Shown: positions 1 to 6,452 of the stretch, piece after piece
How positions within the stretch are numbered: the stretch's first letter is position 1
Layout of the letters: every line of letters begins with the position of its first letter
Source of the DNA: an uncultured Planctomycetales bacterium
Lineage (GTDB): Bacteria; Planctomycetota; Planctomycetia; Isosphaerales; Isosphaeraceae
Length of the DNA: 11,997 nt
Direction of reading: 5' to 3'
NCBI GenBank assembly: GCA_937907525.1
Contig: CALCIB010000140.1
Span: 1-11,997, forward strand
The notes under the pieces: generated by a model
Told to the model about the DNA's origin: nothing
Databases searched by the model: none
The model's input: only the letters and a program-made list of their open reading frames with translations
Position numbers and translations under genes: made by a program

Positions 1-64
1 CCGCGAGGGGGGAAGGCCGTTATGTCCACCACCCCCAAAATCCGTGACGGTCAGCGAAAAGGCA

Positions 65-80
65 GGGGGCTGACGCCCCC
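65..80 (-). terminator. Possible intrinsic terminator downstream of the DUF1559 gene
   Basis: Read on the minus strand, a 6-bp all-G/C stem (GGGGGC / GCCCCC) closes a 4-nt GTCA loop. It lies 58 nt beyond the stop codon of the DUF1559 gene. Four bases after the stem comes a short T run (TTTT), so the shape is that of a weak rho-independent terminator. The T run is short and displaced. It could equally be an intergenic G/C hairpin repeat. The remaining bases of 1-138 hold nothing else I can support. Confidence 0.4.
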
Positions 81-138
81 CGCTCGCCCGATATCGACCT
101 TCCGGGACAGTCTCCGAGGGTCCGCGCCGCCGGCGCGT

Positions 139-1155
139 TCAGTACGAGTCGGCCGAGACGACCTCGCCGCCGGCGACGCTTCCCAGGGCGCGCCAGGTCG
201 CGCCGTTGATGGAGTCCTTGACGAAGCGGACGGAGCCGTCGGCCAGAAGCGCGTTGACGCCGCCGGGATGATAGCTCCGCGCGGTGATCGCGGCGAAGGT
301 GGGGAGGCCGAGCTTCTCGCGGCTGGAGGTGACGTCCACGTCCGGGTAGACCCTGTTCGGCCCGCCGGGGGTCTTCTTGTTGGGAGGCCAGGCGGTGGTG
401 AAGCCGTTGTGGTGCGCGCCCGACTCGAACCACTGGGTGCGCGCGTCCTCGACCTTCAGCGCGCAGCCGCCGAGGTACTCCGGCAGCACGGCGTAGGGGT
501 CGGCGTCGGGTCCCGGGACGTTGTTGGGGTCGTTGACGACGCTGAAGACGGGGCAGTCGCGGTAGTAGGTCGTGTACGCCTTTCCCTCGGACATCATCAG
601 CGTGTTGCTGGTCCCGTCGACGAACTCGGCCAGGCTTCGACACTGGTTGACGCCGAAGGCGCTTCGGTTCCGCATGGGGTTGGAGAACCCGCCCCAGACG
701 AACCAGTCCCCCTGGCAGTAGGCGTAGGTGGCGATCGCCGTCGGCGACCCCGGCCGCACCAGCGGCTTGACCTCGCTGGGGCAGGCGAGGAACGGGACCA
801 CGACCGTCCTCGCCGTGTCGTTGGCGGTCGCGAACAGATCCAGCGCGAAGTTGATGTTGTCGAACAGCGCCGCTTGCTCGCAATACGGCAGTATCCGGGG
901 GTGAGGCCCCCACGAGTTCGTCCAGATCAGGGTCGTCCCCTTGCCTTTGATCGAAAGCGTCATCGGCAGCGCGCCGGTCGTCGAGACGTAGTTTTGCAGG
1001 GCCAGGCCCATCTGCTTCAGGTTGTTGACGCATTGCAGCCGACGCGCCGCGGCGCGGGCGGCCTGCACGGCAGGGAGCAAAAGCGCGATCAGGACCGCGA
1101 TGATCGCGATCACGACCAGCAACTCGATCAGGGTGAATCCGCGGAGACGTTTCAT
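139..1155 (-). CDS. DUF1559 domain-containing pseudopilin-like protein
   Basis: 338 aa. The N-terminus MKRLRGFTLIELLVV is a type IV prepilin/pseudopilin (N-methylation) leader: a short basic leader, G6-F7 as the expected prepilin peptidase site, E11 at mature position 5, and a hydrophobic helix to about residue 30. The rest is the DUF1559 (SBP_bac_10-like) body, with C-V-N-N-L-K-Q at 42-48, DGTSNT at 180-185, and a C-terminal H296-x9-D306-G307 motif, the H-X9-DG signature of this planctomycete family. Family members are thought to sit in or on the cell envelope, with no established biochemical role. The frame is open for 68 more codons upstream, to 1359. That stretch is Pro/Arg-rich and would bury the prepilin leader, so I chose the ATG at 1155, preceded by AGAGG 11 nt away. 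Planctomycete genomes usually carry many paralogues. Family assignment is near certain; function is unknown. Confidence 0.93.
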   Translation of the reverse strand: MKRLRGFTLIELLVVIAIIAVLIALLLPAVQAARAAARRLQCVNNLKQMGLALQNYVSTTGALPMTLSIKGKGTTLIWTNSWGPHPRILPYCEQAALFDNINFALDLFATANDTARTVVVPFLACPSEVKPLVRPGSPTAIATYAYCQGDWFVWGGFSNPMRNRSAFGVNQCRSLAEFVDGTSNTLMMSEGKAYTTYYRDCPVFSVVNDPNNVPGPDADPYAVLPEYLGGCALKVEDARTQWFESGAHHNGFTTAWPPNKKTPGGPNRVYPDVDVTSSREKLGLPTFAAITARSYHPGGVNALLADGSVRFVKDSINGATWRALGSVAGGEVVSADSY

Positions 1156-1536
1156 GACGGGCGGCGCCTCTGGGCGTGGAGGGACGGTCGGGAGACCGCG
1201 TCCATGAGGCAATCCGCGCGCCGGATCGAGTTGGTGAAGGAACCGGCGGTGCGATCGAGACTTGCGCGATCGCGTTCCAACGGCCACGGGAGCGGGCGGC
1301 GGAAAATCAGTCGGCGGCGGCGGGGAAACGGCCGCGGCGGTCGTCGCCTTCTCGTTCAAGGCATGGGTGAGGACGCAATATTTCGATTGCGGCTTAAGTT
1401 GAAATAATCAGTGTTCGCGCGGATTCGGCTGTCTATTCCGTCCCCTCTCCCGCCGGGAGAGGGGATGGCGCGTTTGCCTCATCGCTCCTGGACGCCGATC
1501 AAAAGTCGAGCCCGTCAAGTCTCGCGCCGAACGCGC
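1156..1536. other. Intergenic region between aminotransferase and DUF1559 genes
   Basis: These 381 bases hold no convincing gene. The part next to the DUF1559 start (1156-1359) is open in the DUF1559 frame, but its translation is low-complexity Pro/Arg-rich. At 1379-1406 there is an A+T-richer patch with the dyad TATTTC-N16-GAAATA. On the minus strand it contains a weak promoter-like pair, TTCAAC-17-TATTGC (3 of 6 matches in each box), which could start the DUF1559 transcript with a leader of roughly 200 nt. A perfect hairpin at 1441-1465 is listed separately. Confidence 0.5.
1441..1465. repeat. Perfect 11-bp inverted repeat (CCCTCTCCC/GGGAGAGGG type hairpin)
   Basis: TCCCCTCTCCC (1441-1451) and GGGAGAGGGGA (1455-1465) are perfect reverse complements separated by GCC. 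The hairpin lies 72 nt beyond the stop of the minus-strand aminotransferase, before the DUF1559 promoter region. There is no T tract on either side, so it is not a classical rho-independent terminator. It could act as a transcript-end stabiliser or a REP-like element. A related but different hairpin occurs at 8974-8998, suggesting a dispersed intergenic repeat class. Confidence 0.75.
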
Positions 1537-2814
1537 TTACCGCAACACTTCCTTGAGCCCCCGCAGGATGTAGCGGTTCTCGGAGCGGGTGCGGGAGGCG
1601 ACGCGGACGAAGCGGCCCGGCTCCAGGCCCTTCTTGTCGTCGCAGGCTCGGGTGTAGATGCCGCGGCGAACGAGGAGCCGGCAGACCAGGTCCTCGGCGG
1701 TCATGTCGTCGCGTCGCAGTTCCAGAAGCGCGAAGTTGGCGTGGGTCGGGTAGGCGTGGACGCCCGGCAGGTGGGAAAGCGCCTTGAAGAACCGTCGCGA
1801 GTGTCGGACGTAGTGGATTCGCTTCCGCTCGTAGTCGGCGAGGAACCCCGGCCGGGAGTAGAGGTCGAAGAAGTATTCCGCCAGCCCCGACGAGTTCCAC
1901 AGGTAGCCGTTGCCCAAAAGCGCCTTGACCCGCTCCGGGGCCATCACGGCGTAGCCGGCGCGGATGCCGGCGACGCCGAAGTCCTTGGACATGCTCTTGA
2001 CGACCATCAGGTTGGGGAACCGCTCCATGTCGCGGGTCAGGGTGCGGTAGGCGAAGCCCTCCCCCTCGCAGGCGAAATGGATGAAGCTCTCGTCGACCAG
2101 GACGTTGGGGACGTCGCGCAGCTCCTCCAGCATCGCCGTCAGCTTGGCGTGGGGGATGTAGCCGCCGTCGGGGTTGTTGGGGTTGATCAGGACCACGGTG
2201 TCGGGCTTCTCCCGGTGGACCGTCCGGAGGTATTCGCCGACGTCGAAGTGGAACTCGTCCTCCTTGCGCAGGAGGTTGTAGACGACCTGGGTGTCGGGGC
2301 GGACGAACTCGTGGTAGGGGGAGAAGGTCGGCAGGTTGACGAGGATCTTATCGCCGGTGAAGCGGTGGAGGATGGCCTGGATGATCTCGATGGCGCCGTT
2401 GCCGATGAACAGCCGCTCGACGGGGAGCCCCAGGGCGTCGGCCAGCTTGCCGGCGATCACCCGGTTTTGCGACGGGTAGAACTCCAGCACCCGGCGGAGC
2501 CTGCCCGGCCGGATCACCTCGCGATAGAGGTGGTCCAGGAACAACTCGGTGGCGTAGGGGTTGGACAGGAAGCAGGCGTCGACCCGCATCCGAAGCTCGG
2601 GGATCGTCTTCAGGATGGTCGGGGCGCTTGGGGAGTGGGAGCCGGCCTCGCGCTTCAGTTTCATGAGACGGTCGGCGAGCCCCTGCTCGCGGCGGGTGAG
2701 CGGTCCCCGGCGAATGGCGGCGCGCATGTGGGCTTCGAGCCAGCGGGCGGAGCCTCCCAGATCGAACGGCCGGGGCTTCCGCGTCTTGAGCCGATTCGGA
2801 GTCTGACCGATCAC
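1537..2814 (-). CDS. PLP-dependent class I/II aminotransferase, HisC-like
   Basis: About 425 aa from the GTG at 2814. The fold-type I aminotransferase core is complete: GNGAIEIIQ (cofactor phosphate/ring region, about 138-146), INPNNPDGG (about 211-219; N214 contacts PLP O3'), LVDESF (D241, pyridine nitrogen), SMSKDFGVAGIRAGY with Schiff-base lysine K277 and phosphate-binding R285, and a C-terminal FVRV (R404, substrate carboxylate). It transfers an amino group using PLP in the cytosol; the substrate is not evident. The pattern LEFYPSQNRVIA...GNGAIEII resembles, from memory, aminotransferase domains fused to sugar-nucleotide/NTP transferase domains, rather than biosynthetic HisC. No his genes are nearby. 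Start choice is uncertain: the frame is open to 3066 and an ATG lies at 2886. However, the far upstream part runs into the repeat arm at 3046-3072, and the GTG at 2814 has GAGG 5 nt upstream. Two alternative GTG/ATG starts would add residues only. Confidence 0.88.
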   Translation of the reverse strand: MIGQTPNRLKTRKPRPFDLGGSARWLEAHMRAAIRRGPLTRREQGLADRLMKLKREAGSHSPSAPTILKTIPELRMRVDACFLSNPYATELFLDHLYREVIRPGRLRRVLEFYPSQNRVIAGKLADALGLPVERLFIGNGAIEIIQAILHRFTGDKILVNLPTFSPYHEFVRPDTQVVYNLLRKEDEFHFDVGEYLRTVHREKPDTVVLINPNNPDGGYIPHAKLTAMLEELRDVPNVLVDESFIHFACEGEGFAYRTLTRDMERFPNLMVVKSMSKDFGVAGIRAGYAVMAPERVKALLGNGYLWNSSGLAEYFFDLYSRPGFLADYERKRIHYVRHSRRFFKALSHLPGVHAYPTHANFALLELRRDDMTAEDLVCRLLVRRGIYTRACDDKKGLEPGRFVRVASRTRSENRYILRGLKEVLR

Positions 2815-3269
2815 GTCCACCTCGATTCGTGTCCGACGCACCGCCCGCCTCCCGACGAGCGAACCGCCCAATACGCCATCGCACATCGTAGGATCTCGAA
2901 GCCCCCCGAGCAAGCTCGCGGAGCCGCCGCCGACGACTTCCCCGCGGGGACCGAGGCCTTGCGGGAGCCGGTCGGTTCGGCGCAACTGGATAAGGGCGTC
3001 GCATTGTCCCGTCGAGAACCTGATCCGGATCGAGAAGACTGGGCGCCACAGAGTCACGGAGGACACAGAGAGGGATGAGAGTAGGAGAAAAAAATTTGCT
3101 TCTTATTCCTGAATCAATGATCTGATTTATTAAAAAATTCAATTAAATTAAAATCTTCTCTATTCTCTCTGTGCTCTCCGTGACTCTGTGGTTCCAATTC
3201 CTCCGGACGTCGGATTTTCGGGAAGGCGGCGTCGCGTCCATCATCCCAGCCCTTACAGAGAGGTTCGCC
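2815..3269. other. Intergenic region between divergent aminotransferase and ceramidase-like genes
   Basis: 455 bases between two divergent genes. From 2815 to 3045 the DNA is ordinary G+C-rich sequence. Its frames are open only because of composition, and no protein is recognisable. From 3046 to 3191 lies the inverted-repeat element described separately. From 3192 to 3269 is the short leader of the ceramidase-like gene, in which I see no convincing -35/-10 pair. If promoters for the two divergent genes are nearby, the A+T-rich core of the repeat is the obvious place, but no specific pair stands out. Confidence 0.6.
3046..3191. repeat. Inverted-repeat element, copy A, with A+T-rich core
   Basis: Left arm 3046-3072 begins CCACAGAGTCACGGAG. 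Right arm 3165-3191 is its reverse complement with 25 of 27 positions matching; the two mismatches are an adjacent GA/AG swap. The 92-bp core (3073-3164) is strikingly A+T-rich in a G+C-rich window and includes runs such as AAAAAAATTT and ATTAAAAAATTC. Copy B at 11745-11879 has the same arm plan with GG in place of AG. There is no transposase, so if mobile this is a non-autonomous MITE- or REP-like unit. The arms are built of short GAG(T/A)CAC-like periodic motifs. The element separates two divergent genes, and false upstream extensions of both flanking frames run into it. Confidence 0.85.
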
Positions 3270-4727
3270 ATGAGGACGGCTTCCATTTCGCGGATTTCGA
3301 CGGTCCTGGCGATTTTGTTCGGCGTCGCCGCGCCGGCGACGGCCGGGGAGGGCCCGCTTCGCGCCGGCGCGGCCGTCGTGGACGTCACGCCGTTTCTGGA
3401 CGATCCGATCGTCGGCAACTTCGTGACGCCCCCGGCCAGCTACGTTCACGACCCGTTGCACGCGAGGGCGCTGGTGCTGGACGACGGCGCGACCAGGCTG
3501 GCGTTCGTGGTCGTCGACAGCGTCGGCGTCACCCGCGACGTCTTCGACGCCGCCCGCGCGATGGCCTCGGAGAAGACCGGGATTCCGCCGGGGAACATCC
3601 TGGCCGCGGCCACGCACACCCACTCCGGCACCAGCGGCCGGGCCGCCGACCCGTTCGAGGGGGGCGCGCCCAGGACGGAATACCAGAAGTTCCTGGCCCA
3701 CCGCGTCGCCGACGCCGTCCGTCTGGCGGCGGGGAACCTTGAGCCGGCGGAGGTCGGCTGGGGGTCGGTCCAGGCGCCCGAGCATCTGTTCAACCGTCGC
3801 TGGCTCTTGAAGCCGGGCGAGACGGCCCTCTCGCCGTTGGGCGACGTCGACCACGCCCAGATGAACCCCGGCCGCAACCCCAGGATCGACAAGCCGGCCG
3901 GGACCACCGATCCGCAACTCTCGTTCCTGGCCGCGCGGGCCGCCGACGGCCGGCCGATCGCGCTCCTGGCCAACTACGGGCTGCACTACATCGGCGGCGT
4001 GCCGACGGGCCACGTCTCCGCGGACTACTTCGCCGTCTTCGCCCGCAAGATCGGCGAGCGGCTGGGGGCCGACCCGCTGCACGACCCGCCGTTCGTCGGG
4101 ATCATGTCCAACGGGACCAGCGGCGACGTCAACAACATCGACGTCGCGAGCATCAACAAGCCCGACCACAAGCCGAAGCATTACGCCCCTTACGAGAAGA
4201 TGGCGGAGGTCGCCGACGACCTGGCCGGCCGGGTCGCCGAGGCGTACAAGGGCGTCGCCTTTCACTCCAAGCTCAAGCTGGGCGCGGCCAGTCGGGAACT
4301 CGCGCTGAAGCGGAGGCGGCCGACGCCCGAGCAGATCGCCCACGCCCGCGAGGTTCTCGCCAAGCCCGAGGACGCCCCCAGGAAGCACGGGCTGGAGCGC
4401 AACTTCGCCCATCGGGTTCTGGCGATCGAGAACGTCTCCGAGGACGTCTCGATCATGCTCCAGGCATTCCGGATCGGCGACCTGGGCGTCGCCGCGGTCC
4501 CCTTCGAGATGTTCGCGGAGGCCGGGCTGGACATCAAGGCGCGGAGCCCGCTCCAGCCGACGTTCGTCATGGAACTGGCCAACGGCTCCTACGGCTACCT
4601 CCCCACCCCGCGGCACTTCGACGTCGGCGGCTACGAGACATGGCTGACCGTCAACCGCGTCGAGCCCTTGGCGTCGGACAAGATCGTCGCCACGCTCCTG
4701 GAGTTGTTGGCCGAAGTGAAGGATTGA
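3270..4727 (+). CDS. Secreted neutral/alkaline ceramidase N-domain protein
   Basis: 485 aa with a Sec signal peptide (MRTASISRIS basic start, hydrophobic segment about 9-22, A-T-A-G processing region about 23-26). The mature part matches the N-terminal catalytic domain of neutral/alkaline non-lysosomal ceramidase (PF04734): AGAAVVDVTP at 32-41, ATHTHSG at 114-120 (zinc histidine region), YGLHYIGG at 236-243 with a second candidate His (H239), IMSNGTSGDVNN at 278-289 (nucleophile-serine region), AVPFEMFAEAG at 409-419 and ANGSYGYLPTP at 437-447 (Glu and Tyr metal/active-site regions). True bacterial ceramidases are about 650-700 aa with a C-terminal Ig-like domain; this protein ends after the catalytic domain. 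Planctomycetes hold many such short paralogues, and their substrate is unknown. Lipid amide hydrolysis is inferred only. The ATG at 3270 has AGAGAGG 6 nt upstream and gives the signal peptide; the longer frame from 3171 begins inside the repeat arm. Confidence 0.9.
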   Translation: MRTASISRISTVLAILFGVAAPATAGEGPLRAGAAVVDVTPFLDDPIVGNFVTPPASYVHDPLHARALVLDDGATRLAFVVVDSVGVTRDVFDAARAMASEKTGIPPGNILAAATHTHSGTSGRAADPFEGGAPRTEYQKFLAHRVADAVRLAAGNLEPAEVGWGSVQAPEHLFNRRWLLKPGETALSPLGDVDHAQMNPGRNPRIDKPAGTTDPQLSFLAARAADGRPIALLANYGLHYIGGVPTGHVSADYFAVFARKIGERLGADPLHDPPFVGIMSNGTSGDVNNIDVASINKPDHKPKHYAPYEKMAEVADDLAGRVAEAYKGVAFHSKLKLGAASRELALKRRRPTPEQIAHAREVLAKPEDAPRKHGLERNFAHRVLAIENVSEDVSIMLQAFRIGDLGVAAVPFEMFAEAGLDIKARSPLQPTFVMELANGSYGYLPTPRHFDVGGYETWLTVNRVEPLASDKIVATLLELLAEVKD

Positions 4728-4743
4728 CCGCCGCGCCCCTCGG

Positions 4744-4772
4744 TTCACCTTGCGCGGTTGGGCGCGTATGAT
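4744..4772 (+). promoter_or_regulatory. Sigma70-type promoter for the cnoX-like operon
   Basis: TTCACC at 4744-4749 (4 of 6 matches to TTGACA) and TATGAT at 4767-4772 (5 of 6 to TATAAT) are separated by exactly 17 nt. Transcription would start near 4779, giving a leader of about 42 nt to the ATG at 4821. It lies 16 nt after the stop of the ceramidase-like gene, in the only gap before the five-gene cluster. This also argues against the longer reading frame from 4758, which would overlap the -10 box. Confidence 0.55.
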
Positions 4773-4820
4773 GGACTTCGTGGACGCGCCGCCCTCATCC
4801 GCATCCGAGCCACCGCCGCC

Positions 4821-5702
4821 ATGAACGACTCCGCCTCCCCGCCGACCGGACCCTCCCCGCACGTTCTGGACGTCACCGCCGCCACGTTCGCGGACGACGT
4901 GGTGGAGCGGTCGCGATCCGTGCCGGTCGTCGTCGACGTCTGGGCGGAATGGTGCGGGCCTTGCAAGATGCTGGGGCCGCTTTTGGAAAAGCTGGCGCGG
5001 GAGTACGACGGCGAGTTCGTCCTGGCGAAGGTCGATTCCGACCGCGCGCCGGAGGTCGCCGGCAGCCTTGGCGTGCGTTCGATCCCCGCGGTCTTCGGCG
5101 TCCGCGACGGCCAGATCCTTGACGAGTTCGTGGGCGTCCAGTCCGAAGCCTTCATCCGGCAGTGGCTCGACCGCCTGCTCCCCTCGAAGGCCGAAAGCCT
5201 GATCGCCGAGGGCCGCGCGCTGGAGGCGTCCGACGCCGCGGCGGCCGGCGCGAAGTTCTCCGAGGCGCTCGCGCTGGAGCCGGACCTGGCCGAGGCGCGG
5301 ATCGGCCTGGCGCGACTGGCGCTGGCGGCGGGCCGGGCGGACGAGGCCCGGGCGACGGTCCTGGAGTTGGAGCGGCGCGGCTTCTTGGAGCCGGAGGCCG
5401 AGAAGCTCAAGGCGGAACTGGTCCTGAAGGCCCAGGCCGAAGGCGCGCCCGACGTCGACGCCGCCCGCGCCGCGGTCGTCGCCGACCCGCGCGACAAGAC
5501 CTTGAAGCTGAAGCTGGCCGAGGCCCTCGCCGCCGCCGGCCGCCACGAGGAGGCGCTTTCGACCGCGCTCGACCTGGTCGAGACCGACCGCGCGAACACC
5601 GGCGAGGAGGCCCGCAAGCTGATGCTCGCCGTCTTCCAACTCCTCCCCGACGACTCCGACCTGGTCTTCGACTACCGCCGCCGGCTGTCGTTCGCGCTTT
5701 GA
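4821..5702 (+). CDS. cnoX: Thioredoxin-TPR protein, CnoX/YbbN-like co-chaperone
   Basis: 293 aa. Residues about 14-120 are a thioredoxin domain: VVVDVWAEWCGPCKM with the redox pair C45-C48, and the cis-Pro loop SIPA (P89). Residues about 121-293 are Ala-rich helical repeats: a TPR-like segment (AGAKFSEALALEPDLAEARIGLARLALAAGR) and a YbbN-type tail ending in the FDYRRRLSFAL sequence. Length and order match CnoX (YbbN; E. coli about 284 aa), a cytosolic holdase that protects proteins during oxidative stress and hands them to GroEL. E. coli CnoX has lost the CxxC pair; this one keeps CGPC, so it may also be an active thiol-disulfide oxidoreductase. The ATG at 4821 has no clear Shine-Dalgarno; it was chosen because of the promoter position and the domain start. 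It is first in the cluster, 27 nt before the next gene. Family placement is strong; exact orthology is inferred. Confidence 0.88.
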   Translation: MNDSASPPTGPSPHVLDVTAATFADDVVERSRSVPVVVDVWAEWCGPCKMLGPLLEKLAREYDGEFVLAKVDSDRAPEVAGSLGVRSIPAVFGVRDGQILDEFVGVQSEAFIRQWLDRLLPSKAESLIAEGRALEASDAAAAGAKFSEALALEPDLAEARIGLARLALAAGRADEARATVLELERRGFLEPEAEKLKAELVLKAQAEGAPDVDAARAAVVADPRDKTLKLKLAEALAAAGRHEEALSTALDLVETDRANTGEEARKLMLAVFQLLPDDSDLVFDYRRRLSFAL

Positions 5703-5729
5703 GCTTTGAACGGAACCGAGGGCCTTCCC

Positions 5730-6452
5730 ATGTCCACCCAAGAGACTCGATCGTCGGCCAGGGAACTCGTCCGATCGCGGCATCCCCGGGCCGACGTGGT
5801 CTTCGAGAAGCCGGTCTTCGCCTTCGGCCAGTCCGCGCCCATTCAGGAAGGGGGCTGGGTGGTCTACTCGGCCCCGATGCTCGGAGCCCAGCTCCTGGGC
5901 CGAGGCGGGACGGAAGACGAGGCCTGGTCGAACGCCGCCGCGGCCGCCTCGTCGGAGGCGAGGCCCCCGTCGCTCGGCTTCAAGGATTGGCTGGAGACCC
6001 AGGCTCGCGACCTGGCCGCGGAAGAGGCCCGCCGACGCGACGTCGAGACCTGGCGGACGGACGTCGCCGATCTTCAAGGACAGGTCAAGCAATGGCTCGC
6101 CGAGGAGGGCGCCTTGAAGGTCTTGACGCTCGAGGAGGACGAGATCGAGATCCACGAGGAGGGCGGGCCTCCTTACAAGGCCGTGATGATCCGGATCGGC
6201 CTAGGGCCCGGTCGCTTCGTCTCCGTCAAACCGATCGGCAGGAACGTCGTCGGGAGCGTCGGCGGCTTCGGCCGCGAGGGCTTCCGATCCCAGGGACGGG
6301 TCGATATGACCGGCTCGACCGGACGGTACAGGATCCATCGGGCCTTCTCGGACTCGGGACGCTTTTGGCTGATGGTTGACGACGAGGACTACCACGTCCG
6401 CGCCTGGAACAAGGAGAACTTCGAGACGGCGCTCCAGGAATTGTTCTCATGA
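5730..6452 (+). CDS. Hypothetical protein, partner of the downstream HEPN gene
   Basis: 240 aa; not recognised. Three parts can be seen. Residues 1-70 contain a small alpha/beta-looking segment ending in LLGRGGTEDEAWSNAA, a G-x-T-E-x-E-A-W-x-x-A pattern that I associate with small phage and accessory proteins. Residues about 82-130 are a charged helical linker (DLAAEEARRRDVETW..., likely amphipathic or coiled). Residues about 130-240 look beta-rich (IEIHEEGG, AVMIRIGLGPGRFVSVKPIG, GRYRIHRAF, RFWLMVDDEDYHVRAW) and end in a helix, NFETALQELF. There is no signal peptide or membrane helix, so it is probably cytosolic. The ATG at 5730 has GAGGG 7 nt upstream and fits better than an in-frame ATG at 5706. 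Its stop overlaps the HEPN start as ATGA, implying coupled translation. Regulator, antitoxin or substrate adaptor of the HEPN protein are all possible; none is shown. Confidence 0.8.
   Translation: MSTQETRSSARELVRSRHPRADVVFEKPVFAFGQSAPIQEGGWVVYSAPMLGAQLLGRGGTEDEAWSNAAAAASSEARPPSLGFKDWLETQARDLAAEEARRRDVETWRTDVADLQGQVKQWLAEEGALKVLTLEEDEIEIHEEGGPPYKAVMIRIGLGPGRFVSVKPIGRNVVGSVGGFGREGFRSQGRVDMTGSTGRYRIHRAFSDSGRFWLMVDDEDYHVRAWNKENFETALQELFS

Noticed and set aside
1156..1359. N-terminal extension of the DUF1559 protein by 68 codons
   Set aside because: It would place the prepilin cleavage site far inside the protein; the extension is Pro/Arg-rich and low in complexity.
22..1407. A 461-aa plus-strand open frame opposite the DUF1559 gene
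   Set aside because: The minus strand has the prepilin leader and H-X9-DG motif; the plus frame is compositionally a shadow.
1411..3078. A 555-aa plus-strand open frame opposite the aminotransferase
   Set aside because: Its Gly/Val/Asp/Glu-rich composition is the antisense shadow of a gene with complete PLP-enzyme motifs.
3046..3191. CRISPR-like or insertion-sequence interpretation of the paired repeats
   Set aside because: The repeats are inverted, only two arms per element, with no spacers, no cas genes and no transposase frame in the core.
3171..3269. N-terminal extension of the ceramidase-like protein
   Set aside because: It begins inside the repeat arm and would bury the signal peptide; the ATG at 3270 has a good Shine-Dalgarno.
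3114..6155. A 1013-aa minus-strand open frame opposite the ceramidase-like and cnoX-like genes
   Set aside because: It covers two well-supported plus-strand genes, is Arg/Gly/Val-rich in the manner of antisense frames in G+C-rich DNA, and shows no domain.
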